This document shows, piece after piece, positions 7,411-16,789 of a stretch of 37,745 bases of DNA (position 1 is its first letter; each line of letters opens with the position of its first letter). The stretch spans positions 1 through 37,745 of the forward strand of contig JAIXTE010000014.1 of NCBI GenBank assembly GCA_027484315.1, given 5' to 3'. This stretch comes from Burkholderiales bacterium. Its GTDB lineage: Bacteria; Pseudomonadota; Gammaproteobacteria; Burkholderiales; Burkholderiaceae_B. The notes beneath the pieces were generated by a model. That model saw nothing but the letters and a program-made list of their open reading frames with translations, did not search any database and was not told the DNA's origin. The position numbers and the translations under genes are program-made.

Positions 7411-8667
7411 GTGATTAGTTTACCCTTTGATGTTGAGATTGCACTGCGCTATGTGCGCGGTGGTGGCCACAGAAGCCGGGACAAGTTCATTTCTTTCATT
7501 TCCGGCCTGTCCATGGCGGGAATTGGACTGGGCGTGGCCGCACTCATTGTTGTGCTGTCGGTCATGAATGGCTTTCAGAAAGAAGTGCGAGACCGCATGT
7601 TGTCCGTGATTGCCCACATCGAAGTGCTGGCTCCGCAAGAAGGTTTTGACGACCCTGAAACCTTGATTGCAGCGATCAAAAGTGCAAACCCGAAGGTTAT
7701 TGGCGCTGCCCCATACGTGGCAGGTGAAAGCATGCTGGCCCACGGCGACCTGCTTCGGCCTGCGATTGTGCGCGGCATTGATCCGGCCCAAGAGCAACAG
7801 GTGTCAGAGTTCAAGGAACTGATTTCAGGAAGTCTTGAAAACCTGCAAGCAGGTGAATTCAGGGTAGTGTTAGGCATTGAGTTGGCCAAGCAGATTGGGG
7901 TGAGTGTGGGCGACCGCATTACCCTGATTGCGCCTTCCGGCCAAATGACCCCGGCAGGCATGATTCCACGCTTGAAAGCATTCGAGATCACCGCACTGGT
8001 GAGCACCGGACATTATGAATACGACAGTGGGCTCGTGTTGATGAACATTGACGATGCAGCCCGTTTTTACCGCAGCATTGGCCCCACCGGTATTCGTGTG
8101 AAGCTGAACGACATGGACGCGGCGCCCTTTGTGGCACGCGACATTGAACGCCAACTGCCACCCACCGTGTGGGTACGGGATTGGTCAGTACAAAACCGCA
8201 CCTGGTTCGCTGCCGTTCAAACGGAAAAGCGGATGATGTTCATCATTCTGACGCTGATTATTGCGGTGGCTGCTTTCAACCTGGTGTCCATGCTGGTGAT
8301 GACGGTGAAAGACAAGCGAGGCGAAATTGCCATTCTGCGCACCTTGGGCGCAAGTCCATTTGCGATTCAACGAATTTTCATGTTGCAAGGTGCCTTGGTG
8401 GGCTGGATTGGTACCTTTCTGGGTGTAACCGCCGGTTGGTTGCTGGCCATTAACCTGGGGGTGATTGTGCCCGCAATTGAACGCGCCCTGCAGGTTGAGT
8501 TTTTACCCAAATCCATTTACTTCATCAGCCAGTTGCCCTCTGACCCGCGCGCCAGCGACGTGGTCACCATTGTGACAGTGGCCTTGGTGTTGAGTGTGCT
8601 CAGCACCATTTACCCAAGCTGGCGTGCCTCGCGTGCCGAACCTGCGGAGGCCCTGCGCTATGAATAA
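7411..8667 (+). CDS. lolC: Lipoprotein-releasing ABC transporter permease (LolC/LolE family)
   Basis: About 418 residues, inner membrane. With LolD it extracts outer-membrane lipoproteins from the inner membrane and hands them to LolA. The layout is one N-terminal membrane segment (SMAGIGLGVAALIVVLSVMNGF), a large periplasmic MacB-PCD-like domain (roughly residues 55-265), and a C-terminal FtsX domain with three membrane segments containing VKDKRGEIAILRTLGASP. Only one permease gene is present here, as is usual in many betaproteobacteria, in contrast to separate LolC and LolE in E. coli. The start is either GTG 7411 (VISLPFDVEIALRYVRGG) or TTG 7390; I prefer GTG because family members begin close to this motif. 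It overlaps lolD by 8 bp. Confidence 0.92.
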   Translation: MISLPFDVEIALRYVRGGGHRSRDKFISFISGLSMAGIGLGVAALIVVLSVMNGFQKEVRDRMLSVIAHIEVLAPQEGFDDPETLIAAIKSANPKVIGAAPYVAGESMLAHGDLLRPAIVRGIDPAQEQQVSEFKELISGSLENLQAGEFRVVLGIELAKQIGVSVGDRITLIAPSGQMTPAGMIPRLKAFEITALVSTGHYEYDSGLVLMNIDDAARFYRSIGPTGIRVKLNDMDAAPFVARDIERQLPPTVWVRDWSVQNRTWFAAVQTEKRMMFIILTLIIAVAAFNLVSMLVMTVKDKRGEIAILRTLGASPFAIQRIFMLQGALVGWIGTFLGVTAGWLLAINLGVIVPAIERALQVEFLPKSIYFISQLPSDPRASDVVTIVTVALVLSVLSTIYPSWRASRAEPAEALRYE

Positions 8668-9352
8668 TGTTGTTCTGGAAACCAAAAACCTCAGCAAAGC
8701 ATTTAGCGGCATCACCGCCAATGACAAGGTCACGCAAGTAATCAAGAACTTGAATTTTCAAGTTCTTGCGGGTGAAACCGTGGCCATTGTGGGCGCGTCC
8801 GGTGCAGGAAAAAGTACCTTGCTGCATGTGCTTGGCGGGCTGGAGAAAGCGGACAGCGGTTCGGTGCTGTGGGCGGGCCAGGCCATCGAGCCGTGGTCGG
8901 TCCGCAAACTGGGCATGGAACGCAACAAAACCCTCGGATTCATTTACCAGTTCCACCATTTGTTGCCCGAATTCAATGCCTTGGACAATGTGGCCATGGC
9001 CTTGCGCATCGGGGGTGAGAACAAAAAAATTGCCCAGGAAAAAAGCGCTGTGCTGTTGAAACAGTTTGGCCTTGAACACCGTTTGAATCACCGCCCTGCT
9101 GAATTGTCAGGCGGTGAACGCCAGCGTGTGGCCATTGCACGCGCGATGGTGACCAACCCGAAGGCAATTCTGGCCGACGAACCCACGGGCAACCTGGACC
9201 AGGACACCGCCGACCAAGTGTTTGAAAGCCTGATCCACAGCAAGGCTGCCAACAAGTCTGCCCTGATCATCGTGACCCATTCCATGGAATTGGCGCACAA
9301 GTGCAGCAAGGTGCTGCGCCTTGAAAAGGGTGAGTTGGTTCAGTGCAATTGA
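8660..9352 (+). CDS. lolD: Lipoprotein-releasing ABC transporter ATP-binding protein LolD
   Basis: 230 residues, the cytoplasmic ATPase of the Lol release complex. Walker A is GASGAGKST, the signature is LSGGERQRVAIARAM, and Walker B is AILADEPTGNLD, followed by a switch His in IVTHSMELAHK. ATG 8660 (MNNVVLETKNLSKAF) lies inside the end of lolC, as expected for a coupled operon. A longer frame back to 8594 only reads through lolC. The stop is one base from the convergent gene end at 9354. Confidence 0.96.
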   Translation: MNNVVLETKNLSKAFSGITANDKVTQVIKNLNFQVLAGETVAIVGASGAGKSTLLHVLGGLEKADSGSVLWAGQAIEPWSVRKLGMERNKTLGFIYQFHHLLPEFNALDNVAMALRIGGENKKIAQEKSAVLLKQFGLEHRLNHRPAELSGGERQRVAIARAMVTNPKAILADEPTGNLDQDTADQVFESLIHSKAANKSALIIVTHSMELAHKCSKVLRLEKGELVQCN

Positions 9353-9353
9353 C

Positions 9354-9911
9354 TCAAGCGGGTTTTTGAAAAATCCGCTTTCGTCTGCGAACCACGGCAA
9401 CTCGCACCCCGACGTTCCACGCCAGACGCACGCTGCAGTAACCCAGCACGGACAATGTAACCATCAAAGCAGGCAATCCCACCGCCAGTGAAGGCCCCAT
9501 GGACCACATCCAATCCAGCATGGTGTGGGTGGAACCACCCCAGTCAGACCAGTTCCAGTCGGGCACTGAGCTGACTTGGGCTTCGCCGATTTCACCCAGC
9601 AAGAACTGTCCATAGGCGACCGCGATCAAATACAAGGGCACAATCGTGACTGGGTTGGTGTATAGGGTGGTCACAAAAGCCACAGGCATGTTGACCTTGG
9701 CCACCAGAACCCAGATCAATGAACCCATAATTTGAAACGGGCCGGGAATCAACCCACAAAACAAGCCCGCTGCCACACCACCGGCAATGCTCTTGCGATT
9801 CAAGGCCCAAATATTGGGGTGGGCCAGGAACCGCTTGAACGGCTTTGCCCAAACCAGTTGGTCAAAGTGTTCTGGCGTTGGCAGGTATTGGCGAATTTTG
9901 CGACGAAACAT
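9354..9911 (-). CDS. DUF2062 membrane protein
   Basis: 185 residues (MFRRKIRQYLPTPEHFDQL). The first ~50 residues are basic and cytoplasmic-looking. Then comes the typical DUF2062 core SIAGGVAAGLFCGLIPGPFQ with hydrophobic segments around residues 50-120 (MGSLIWVLVAKVNMP, YTNPVTIVPLYLIAVAYG) and 145-170, and a strongly basic tail (RRRKR). Function of the family is unknown. ATG 9911 lies 15 bp from the divergent tatD start, so its promoter must lie within or across tatD. Confidence 0.85.
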   Translation of the reverse strand: MFRRKIRQYLPTPEHFDQLVWAKPFKRFLAHPNIWALNRKSIAGGVAAGLFCGLIPGPFQIMGSLIWVLVAKVNMPVAFVTTLYTNPVTIVPLYLIAVAYGQFLLGEIGEAQVSSVPDWNWSDWGGSTHTMLDWMWSMGPSLAVGLPALMVTLSVLGYCSVRLAWNVGVRVAVVRRRKRIFQKPA

Positions 9912-9926
9912 GGCAAACTTTAAAGT

Positions 9927-10712
9927 ATGTGGACCGACACGCACCTTCATCTTGATGCTTCTGAATACGACAGCGACCGGCTGGAGGTGGTTCAACGTGC
10001 GCAAGTTCTGAATGTTACCCGCTTTGTGTTACCAGCCGTAGGGGCATTCAACTTTGATGCGGTAAAGCGGTTGGCCCACGACATACCGGGGGCGGTGTAC
10101 TGCTTAGGCATACACCCGGTGTTTGTGGACCGTGCGCATGACAATGATCTTCAAATCTTGCAGCAGAAAATCAGGGAATCACTGAACGACCCGAAATTTG
10201 CCGGCATTGGTGAAATCGGCCTGGACGGCTTTGTGCCTGGCTTGAATTGGGACAGGCAGGTGATTTTTTTCAATGCCCAACTGAAAATGGCCCGCGACTT
10301 TGATTTGCCTGTGGTCATGCATGTGCGAAAGGCACTGGACCCCGTATTGAAAAGCTTGCGCATCTACAAACCTCGCAGTGGCATTGCCCATGCCTTCAAC
10401 GGTAGTTTTCAACAGGCTGAACATTTTTTGACACAGAATATGTGCCTGGGCTTTGGCGGAGCCTGCACCTTCACGCGCGCCCTGCAATTGCGGCGATTGG
10501 CCAAAGATCTTCCTGAACACGCCCTGGTATTGGAAACCGATGGCCCCGATATCGCGCCGGAATGGATCAACAAACAGCGCAACGCGCCTGAACATTTGCC
10601 GCGCATCGGTCAAACCATTGCAGAACTTCGCAATATTTCGATAGGCGAGTTGTCGAACCTTAGCCAGGCCAACGCGGCACGTGCCTTGCCCGCCCTGATC
10701 CACTCGACCTAA
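9927..10712 (+). CDS. tatD: TatD-family metal-dependent hydrolase (nuclease)
   Basis: 261 residues, TIM-barrel amidohydrolase fold. Metal ligands of the TatD family are visible: TDTHLHLD (HxH) at the start, GIGEIGLD (Glu), VVMHVRKA (His), IAHAFNGS (His) and LETDGPDIAP (Asp). Members are cytoplasmic DNases linked to DNA repair, but which paralog (TatD, YcfH or YjjV) cannot be told here. The motif IAHAFNG instead of the common HCFSG suggests a YjjV-like branch. It starts 15 bp from the divergent DUF2062 gene. Confidence 0.88.
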   Translation: MWTDTHLHLDASEYDSDRLEVVQRAQVLNVTRFVLPAVGAFNFDAVKRLAHDIPGAVYCLGIHPVFVDRAHDNDLQILQQKIRESLNDPKFAGIGEIGLDGFVPGLNWDRQVIFFNAQLKMARDFDLPVVMHVRKALDPVLKSLRIYKPRSGIAHAFNGSFQQAEHFLTQNMCLGFGGACTFTRALQLRRLAKDLPEHALVLETDGPDIAPEWINKQRNAPEHLPRIGQTIAELRNISIGELSNLSQANAARALPALIHST

Positions 10713-10817
10713 GCCACTCAAGTTAACCGGCCCAGTCACCCGCAAGGCATCGCCATTGGTGTTCCCGCAAGCCTTGCTGCACTCTTCGAGGCTACTTGTT
10801 ACCGAACTACCTCACCC

Positions 10818-13256
10818 TTGCCCACCCTCTCCCTGTTCAGCCTGGCTTACCTGCTCAGTTTGTTGTTGTTTCACAGCCAAACCGACCTGCCCGCGATTTG
10901 GCACACATTGAACCAGGTGGGTGGTGGGCCAACCGTTCCATTGATAGCCTGCTGGGGCCTCGCACTGACCCTGCTGGCGAAGCAAGGCGGCATGTGCCAT
11001 TCCAGAACACAGCTGGCTTTTTGCCTGTTGGCCGCCTTTGCATGCGCGCAAACTACCGCCGGCATTCAGGCGGCCGCCCATCAGCAGCAACAGGTTCCAT
11101 TGAGCTGCAACAAGCAAATTATTGAGTCTAAGTTTCGCTTGGTCGAAAAAACCTTTCGGGACAAAGGCGCGCAAACCTGGTTAATCGAGCACACGCCCTT
11201 CGATGTACAAAAAACCAGCAAATGCCTGAAACCCGGTGCGCGTCTGCAATTGTTTGTTGAAAGCGCTGACCTTTATCGCAACATCACACCAAGCCAGCAG
11301 TTTCAGGCAGCACTGCGCATCAAACCACCGAAAGGCACCTTGCAACTGGAAGGCTTTGATGTGCACCGACATTGGTTTGCCAATCGAATTGCGGGCACTG
11401 CGCAGCTCAAGAGCGGCATCCAGTTCATACCCACACCTGCAAGCTGGAACCCTGTAGTCTGGATGGAGCAACTTCGATTGCACATTGCCAACTGGATTGT
11501 CGACACGCTGCAAGGCCACCCAGAACAGGCATTGGTACTGGCCATGGTTGTGGGTGATCAAGGGTTGATTTCACCCGAAGACCGCGACATGTTCAACACC
11601 ACCGGCATCGCGCACTTGGTAGCAATTTCCGGCCTACACATCACCTTGTTTGCCATGTTGGCCGGCAAACTCGCTAGCAACCTTTGGCGCCGCTCGAATT
11701 CGCTTTGCCTGCGGGTTCCCGCGCCGTTGGCTGGCAGCCTGTTCGGTTTGCTGTTTGCGATACTTTACGGCCTGGTGGCGGGTTGGGGGGTGCCTGCCCA
11801 ACGCACGGTGTTCATGTTGTTTGCGCTTTGCGTGGGGCAACTTCGTGGTGGGCTGCAAAGCAGTTGGGACACCTTTTTCCTGGCACTGTTCCTGACCTTG
11901 GCTTTTGACAGCTGGGCCGTGCTGGACGCCGGTTTCATGTTGTCATTTGGCGCCGTGGCCATCCTGATATTTGTCACACAGGGGCATGTTTGTTTCATCA
12001 AGCCGCGGCATGAATTTGTGGCGAATGCAATCAAGGCGCAATACGCTGTGACTGTGGGCCTCATCCTGCCATGTGCCGTGCTGTTCAACCAGCAATCCTT
12101 GATCAGTCCGTTGGCCAATGCCCTCTCGATTCCATGGATGAGTTTTGTCAGCACCCCACTGGCCTTGCTGGGCGGGCTGTTGCAACACAAGTGGGCAATA
12201 CAGTTGGCAGCCGACAGCCTGCAGGTTCAACGCGAATGGCTTGGTGTGCTGAATGAACTGAGCTGGGCTGCACTGCCTGTTCACAATCAACCCTTGTGGA
12301 TCAACGCACTGGTCGCACTGGGCTGCCTTGTGCTGCTTTTGCCACCGGGCCTTGTCAGCCGCTGGATTGGCATTGCACTCGTTGCGATGCTGGCATGGCC
12401 GGCGCCCCGCCCTGCTGAAAACGATTTCTGGATGACCCTGATGGACGTCGGCCAAGGCACGGCCATCGCCATTCAAACCCACCGGCACCTGTTGATTTAC
12501 GATGCAGGGCCCGCGTTCAATGACCGCTCCAATTCCGCCCGGCGAGTATTACTTCCCTGGCTTGCAGCCCATGGCTACAAAAAGCCCGATGTGTTCATGC
12601 TGTCTCATGACGATGCAGACCATTCAGGCGGGGCGCCCCTGATGCTTTTAAAGGCACCGCCCGTGACATTCGTATCATCAATTGCCAGTACGCACCCATT
12701 GAATCAAGAAGCCAAGCGTCAGAAAAGTGTGGTGGATAATTGCCACCAGATGCCAGCATGGACTTGGGATGGGGTCCACTTTGATCCAATCCCGATCAAT
12801 GCGGACAAACATGCGCCTTCAAAACTGCTGGCTAAAAACAATCAAAGCTGTGTGTTGAGAATCAGCACGGCAAGACACAGTGTGCTGTTGACCGGAGACA
12901 TTGAGGCCATTTCGGAAATGCAATTGCTGGCTACGCACGGCGCGCATCGGCTTCAGTCCAGGGTGCTGGTTGCACCACACCACGGTTCAAAAACTTCGTC
13001 GACTGAACCATTTCTGAAAGCAGTTCAACCTGAAATTGTCCTGATTCAAGCCGGATGGCAAAACCAGTTTGGCCATCCTCACCCGCAAGTCATCACCCGA
13101 TTCAATTTCATGGACACGGACGTGTACAACACGGCCCAAAATGGTGCAATGAAATGGTATTTCCAGTATAAAGAGGCCACTCCCAGTGTGACCCTCGCAG
13201 CGAAAACCCGCCGACGCTACTGGCACATGCACGAAAACAGTGCGAAAGCACCCTGA
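10818..13256 (+). CDS. comEC: DNA uptake channel ComEC/Rec2
   Basis: 812 residues, a polytopic inner-membrane protein that passes single-stranded DNA during natural transformation. The N-terminal DUF4131-type region is followed by the Competence domain with TGIAHLVAISGLHITLFAM and GVPAQRTVFML. A C-terminal metallo-beta-lactamase-like domain carries DVGQGTAIAIQTHRHLLIYD, LSHDDADHSGG, LTGDIE and APHHGSKTSSTEPF. The only usual start in frame after the tatD stop is TTG 10818 (LPTLSLFSLAYLLSLL), with no clear ribosome binding site. The frame stays open back to the tatD stop without ATG or GTG, so the exact N-terminus is uncertain. All domains are intact. Confidence 0.9.
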   Translation: MPTLSLFSLAYLLSLLLFHSQTDLPAIWHTLNQVGGGPTVPLIACWGLALTLLAKQGGMCHSRTQLAFCLLAAFACAQTTAGIQAAAHQQQQVPLSCNKQIIESKFRLVEKTFRDKGAQTWLIEHTPFDVQKTSKCLKPGARLQLFVESADLYRNITPSQQFQAALRIKPPKGTLQLEGFDVHRHWFANRIAGTAQLKSGIQFIPTPASWNPVVWMEQLRLHIANWIVDTLQGHPEQALVLAMVVGDQGLISPEDRDMFNTTGIAHLVAISGLHITLFAMLAGKLASNLWRRSNSLCLRVPAPLAGSLFGLLFAILYGLVAGWGVPAQRTVFMLFALCVGQLRGGLQSSWDTFFLALFLTLAFDSWAVLDAGFMLSFGAVAILIFVTQGHVCFIKPRHEFVANAIKAQYAVTVGLILPCAVLFNQQSLISPLANALSIPWMSFVSTPLALLGGLLQHKWAIQLAADSLQVQREWLGVLNELSWAALPVHNQPLWINALVALGCLVLLLPPGLVSRWIGIALVAMLAWPAPRPAENDFWMTLMDVGQGTAIAIQTHRHLLIYDAGPAFNDRSNSARRVLLPWLAAHGYKKPDVFMLSHDDADHSGGAPLMLLKAPPVTFVSSIASTHPLNQEAKRQKSVVDNCHQMPAWTWDGVHFDPIPINADKHAPSKLLAKNNQSCVLRISTARHSVLLTGDIEAISEMQLLATHGAHRLQSRVLVAPHHGSKTSSTEPFLKAVQPEIVLIQAGWQNQFGHPHPQVITRFNFMDTDVYNTAQNGAMKWYFQYKEATPSVTLAAKTRRRYWHMHENSAKAP

Positions 13257-13355
13257 GACTGTTAACTTTACATTCAAGCGCGTCACAATCCACCTGCGAG
13301 GGCTTGGCATGCTTCTTGTTACTTACAACCCATACAGAACAGGAACAATCAACTT

Positions 13356-14771
13356 ATGTCAGCAACCCCCTTCGATGAAATGAACACGTCTGGCGGCGAA
13401 GTCCGCCACCATTACCAGGATTTCTCACGCTGGCTTGAACACCAGGCCCCGGAACGTTTGCAGAACAAGCGCGCGGAAGCCGACCTCATATTCCGCCGAG
13501 TGGGAATTACCTTTGCGGTGTATGGCGAGGAGTCAGGGACTGAAAGACTGATTCCATTTGACATCGTACCCCGCGTGATCACTGCTGCTGAATGGAAAAT
13601 ACTGGAAGCGGGCCTTCGCCAACGTGTTCAAGCATTGAACATGTTTTTGAAAGACATCTACAACGAGCAGAAGATTCTGGCCACAGGTCTGATTCCGCCC
13701 GAACAGATTTTCAACAACGAACAATACCGCCCCGAAATGCAGGGTGTGAAAGTGGCGGGCGACATTTATGCCCACATTGCCGGTGTAGACGTAGTCCGTG
13801 CTGGGGAAGGCGAGTTTTACGTGCTGGAAGACAACCTGCGCGTGCCTTCCGGTGTCAGCTACATGCTTGAAAACCGCAAGATGATGATGCGCCTGTTCCC
13901 GGAATTGTTTGCCCGCAACCGCGTGGCACCGGTTGAACACTATCCTGACAACCTGCTGGAAAACCTGCGCTCAGTGTCGCCGCAAAACAGCACCGACCCC
14001 ACGGTCGTGTTGCTGACCCCCGGCATGTACAACTCCGCCTACTTCGAACACGCCTTCCTGGCCCAACAAATGGGTATTGAGCTGGTGGAAGGCAAAGACA
14101 TGTTTGTGGATGAAGAAGTGCTGTACATGCGCACTACTCAAGGCCCCAAACGGGTGGATGTCATTTATCGCAGGCTCGACGATGATTTCCTTGATCCGCT
14201 GGCATTCCGTGAAGATTCGCAACTGGGTGTTCCCGGTCTGCTTTCGGTATACCGCGCAGGCAATGTGACCTTGGCCAATGCAATTGGCACCGGTGTGGCC
14301 GATGACAAATCGATTTACCCTTACGTGCCAGACATGATCCGCTTTTACCTGAGTGAAGAGCCCATCATCAAGAACGTGCCGACCTGGCAGTGTCGCAAGC
14401 CCGAGCACTTGAAAGAGGTGCTGTCCAAACTGCCAGAACTGGTGGTGAAAGAAGTGCATGGTGCGGGCGGCTACGGAATGCTGGTTGGACCTGCCTCAAC
14501 AAAAGAACAAATCGAGGATTTCCGCCAAAAACTGATTTCAGATCCGGCGAAATTCATCGCGCAACCCACTTTGGCGCTGTCCACCTGCCCCACCTTTGTG
14601 GAATCAGGGCTTGCACCCCGCCACATTGACCTTCGGCCCTTTGTGTTGTCTGGCAGCAAAGTCAGCCTGATTCCAGGCGGTTTGAGCCGCGTGGCCTTGC
14701 GCGAAGGATCATTGGTGGTGAACAGCAGTCAGGGTGGTGGCACCAAAGACACCTGGGTATTGGAACGATAA
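13356..14771 (+). CDS. Circularly permuted ATP-grasp protein (DUF404/DUF407 type)
   Basis: 471 residues. It matches the circularly permuted ATP-grasp family that is almost always encoded with an alpha-E protein and a transglutaminase. Characteristic stretches are FYVLEDNLRVPSGVSYMLEN, VLLTPGMYNSAYFEHAFLA, VKEVHGAGGYGMLVGPA and SQGGGTKDTWVLER at the C-terminus. Comparative genomics has suggested that the trio ligates amino acids or peptides and processes the product; no biochemistry can be read from the sequence. No signal peptide is seen. The ATG lies 100 bp after comEC, so a promoter may sit there. It is followed by the alpha-E gene after 9 bp with a good AGGAG ribosome site. Confidence 0.9.
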   Translation: MSATPFDEMNTSGGEVRHHYQDFSRWLEHQAPERLQNKRAEADLIFRRVGITFAVYGEESGTERLIPFDIVPRVITAAEWKILEAGLRQRVQALNMFLKDIYNEQKILATGLIPPEQIFNNEQYRPEMQGVKVAGDIYAHIAGVDVVRAGEGEFYVLEDNLRVPSGVSYMLENRKMMMRLFPELFARNRVAPVEHYPDNLLENLRSVSPQNSTDPTVVLLTPGMYNSAYFEHAFLAQQMGIELVEGKDMFVDEEVLYMRTTQGPKRVDVIYRRLDDDFLDPLAFREDSQLGVPGLLSVYRAGNVTLANAIGTGVADDKSIYPYVPDMIRFYLSEEPIIKNVPTWQCRKPEHLKEVLSKLPELVVKEVHGAGGYGMLVGPASTKEQIEDFRQKLISDPAKFIAQPTLALSTCPTFVESGLAPRHIDLRPFVLSGSKVSLIPGGLSRVALREGSLVVNSSQGGGTKDTWVLER

Positions 14772-14780
14772 GGAGCAAAT

Positions 14781-15740
14781 ATGCTGAGTAGAACTGCTGA
14801 CCATTTGTTCTGGATGGCCCGTTACATTGAACGCGCCGAGAATACCGCACGCATGCTGGATGTGAATGTGCAAACCGCCCTGCTTCCACAGGATGCAGAA
14901 AATGCCGAACAAGGCTGGCGTGCCATGTTGTCGATCTGCGAACTGACCGAAGCCTTTGCGAAGCGTCACGACGATGTGAGCGCCGAGGCGGTGATCGATT
15001 TCATGGTCAAAGACCCTACCAACCCATCAAGCATTTATTGCTGCCTGCAAGGTGCGCGTGAAAACGCGCGGGCTGTGCGCGGCGCATTGACGACCGAAGT
15101 TTGGGAAACCAACAACACCACCTGGCTGGAGTTGAAAAAGGTGTTGGCCGATGGCACAGTTGAACGCGACCCATCCGAGTTTTTTGAATGGGTGAAGTTT
15201 CGCAGCCATTTGTCGCGCGGTGTCACCATCGGCACCATGCTGAAAGACGACGCCTTCCGTTTCATCCGTTTGGGCACTTTTCTTGAGCGCGCCGACAACA
15301 CCGCACGTCTGCTGGATGTGAAATTCCACAGCATGCCTTTCAGCCCCTTGGCCAATTTGAGTACTGCCGATCCACATGCCGACTACTACCACTGGGCCGC
15401 CATCTTGCGCTCAGTGTCCGCATTTGAAACATATCGCAAAGTGTACCGGGATGTAATCACACCCGACCGCGTGGCTGAATTGCTGATTCTCCGCGATGAC
15501 ATGCCACGTTCATTGCTGGCTTCATTGAACGAGGTGTGCGCCAACCTGGAAATGATCCGAAACGATTACTCGGCCAATACCGAGCGGCGCGCCGGAAAAC
15601 TGCGAGCCGAACTTCTTTACAGCCAGATTGACGACATTTTGCAAATGGGCTTGCATGCTTACCTGACCAATTTCCTGGAACGGGTCAACGACTTGGGCAA
15701 CCGCATCAGCAAAGACTTCCTGGTGCCGCTTGAGGCATGA
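14781..15740 (+). CDS. Alpha-E domain protein (DUF403)
   Basis: 319 residues, predicted all-helical. It starts MLSRTADHLFWMARYIERAE, the hallmark of the family. A second related segment, FIRLGTFLERADNTARLLDV, lies near residue 160, suggesting internal duplication. It probably works with the ATP-grasp protein encoded just upstream. AGGAG precedes the ATG by 6 bases. Its stop overlaps the next start (ATGA). Confidence 0.92.
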   Translation: MLSRTADHLFWMARYIERAENTARMLDVNVQTALLPQDAENAEQGWRAMLSICELTEAFAKRHDDVSAEAVIDFMVKDPTNPSSIYCCLQGARENARAVRGALTTEVWETNNTTWLELKKVLADGTVERDPSEFFEWVKFRSHLSRGVTIGTMLKDDAFRFIRLGTFLERADNTARLLDVKFHSMPFSPLANLSTADPHADYYHWAAILRSVSAFETYRKVYRDVITPDRVAELLILRDDMPRSLLASLNEVCANLEMIRNDYSANTERRAGKLRAELLYSQIDDILQMGLHAYLTNFLERVNDLGNRISKDFLVPLEA

Positions 15741-16540
15741 AACTTCGTATTCAACACCACACTGCTTATCGATACACCTGGCCCGTGCTGTACAGCATTC
15801 AGCACGTGCGCCTGACACCGCAGCAAGATGCCACACAGCGCCTGCTTGACTGGAAAGTGAAAACACCTGCGCGCCAACACAGCGCTCGGGATCATCATGG
15901 CAACACCGTACTCACGTTCTCGGTGAATCAGCAACACAGGGAACTCAGCGTACAGTCCAACGGCCATGTTGAAATCGAAGAACTGGACGATGGCTACTTG
16001 CCGCCTGAAACCAAAGCACTGAATCCGCTGGTTTACACGCCCGCAACCGCGCTGACAGAATTCAATGACGAAATGAAAGATTTCGCCAGTTTTGTGACCG
16101 ACAAGCACATTCCGTTTGATCATCGCGTATTGACACTGGCCAACGCCGTGGCAGACCGAGTGGCTTACACCAAGGGCAGCACCACGGTGGCTGACTCTGC
16201 CCTTCAGGCGTTCGACAATGGCCAGGGCGTATGTCAGGACCATTCCCATGTGATGCTGGCCTGCCTGCGTGCACATGGCATTCCTGCACGGTATGTTAGC
16301 GGTTATTTTTTCAACCCCAACGTTGAACAGCATGACAGCCACGCCTGGGTTGAAGTGTTTGACAAAGACCGCGGGCAATGGCTTGGGGTGGACGCCACGC
16401 ACAAGGCCCTGGTGCGGGGCAACCACTGCAGACTTGCGGTGGCCAAAGACTTCACGGGCGCATCGCCGGTGCGTGGCATACGAACCGGGGGTGGGCAAGA
16501 AAGCCTCGAAGTTGCGGTGACCATTCAACGCGTGGACTAA
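15737..16540 (+). CDS. Transglutaminase-like cysteine peptidase of the alpha-E cluster
   Basis: 267 residues. The N-terminal beta domain starts MKLRIQHHTAYRYTWPVLYS, typical of transglutaminase_N. The catalytic triad is visible: Cys in GQGVCQDHSHVM, His in DSHAWVEVF and Asp in GVDATHK. Such proteins are usually predicted peptidases rather than cross-linkers. No signal peptide is seen, so it probably acts in the cytoplasm on the product of the ATP-grasp partner (inference). It overlaps the alpha-E stop by 4 bp. Confidence 0.9.
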   Translation: MKLRIQHHTAYRYTWPVLYSIQHVRLTPQQDATQRLLDWKVKTPARQHSARDHHGNTVLTFSVNQQHRELSVQSNGHVEIEELDDGYLPPETKALNPLVYTPATALTEFNDEMKDFASFVTDKHIPFDHRVLTLANAVADRVAYTKGSTTVADSALQAFDNGQGVCQDHSHVMLACLRAHGIPARYVSGYFFNPNVEQHDSHAWVEVFDKDRGQWLGVDATHKALVRGNHCRLAVAKDFTGASPVRGIRTGGGQESLEVAVTIQRVD

Positions 16541-16585
16541 CCACCACGTTGTCGTGTGCCTATTCCGCGATTGCAGTCCGTAACA

Positions 16586-16789
16586 GGTTTCATGCCCCTT
16601 CAGCGCGAATTCCAATCACTGTGCCGGTTTCAATGCCCCATCAGCGCGAATTCCAATCACTGTGGCGGTTTTGATGCCGCTCCAGCGCGAATTCCAATCA
16701 CTGTGCCGGTTTCAATGCCCCATCAGCGCGAATTCCAATCACTGTGCCGGTTTCAATGCCCCATCAGCGCGAATTCCAATCGCCCGCCT
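16586..16789. repeat. Tandem repeat array A, five ~41-bp units
   Basis: Units start at 16586, 16626, 16667, 16708 and 16749, each built as GGTTTCAATGCCCCATCAGC followed by GCGAATTCCAATCACTGTGCC. Units 1 and 3 are the most diverged. The last unit is the outer left arm of the palindrome at 16761-16947, so the array looks like tandem amplification of that arm. A spurious reading frame repeats SANSNHCG/RFQCPI through it. It is not a CRISPR array: there are no unique spacers. Confidence 0.9.

Noticed and set aside
16586..16789. CRISPR array
   Set aside because: The 41-bp units are contiguous with no unique spacers, and there are no cas genes. They are simple tandem copies of a palindrome arm.
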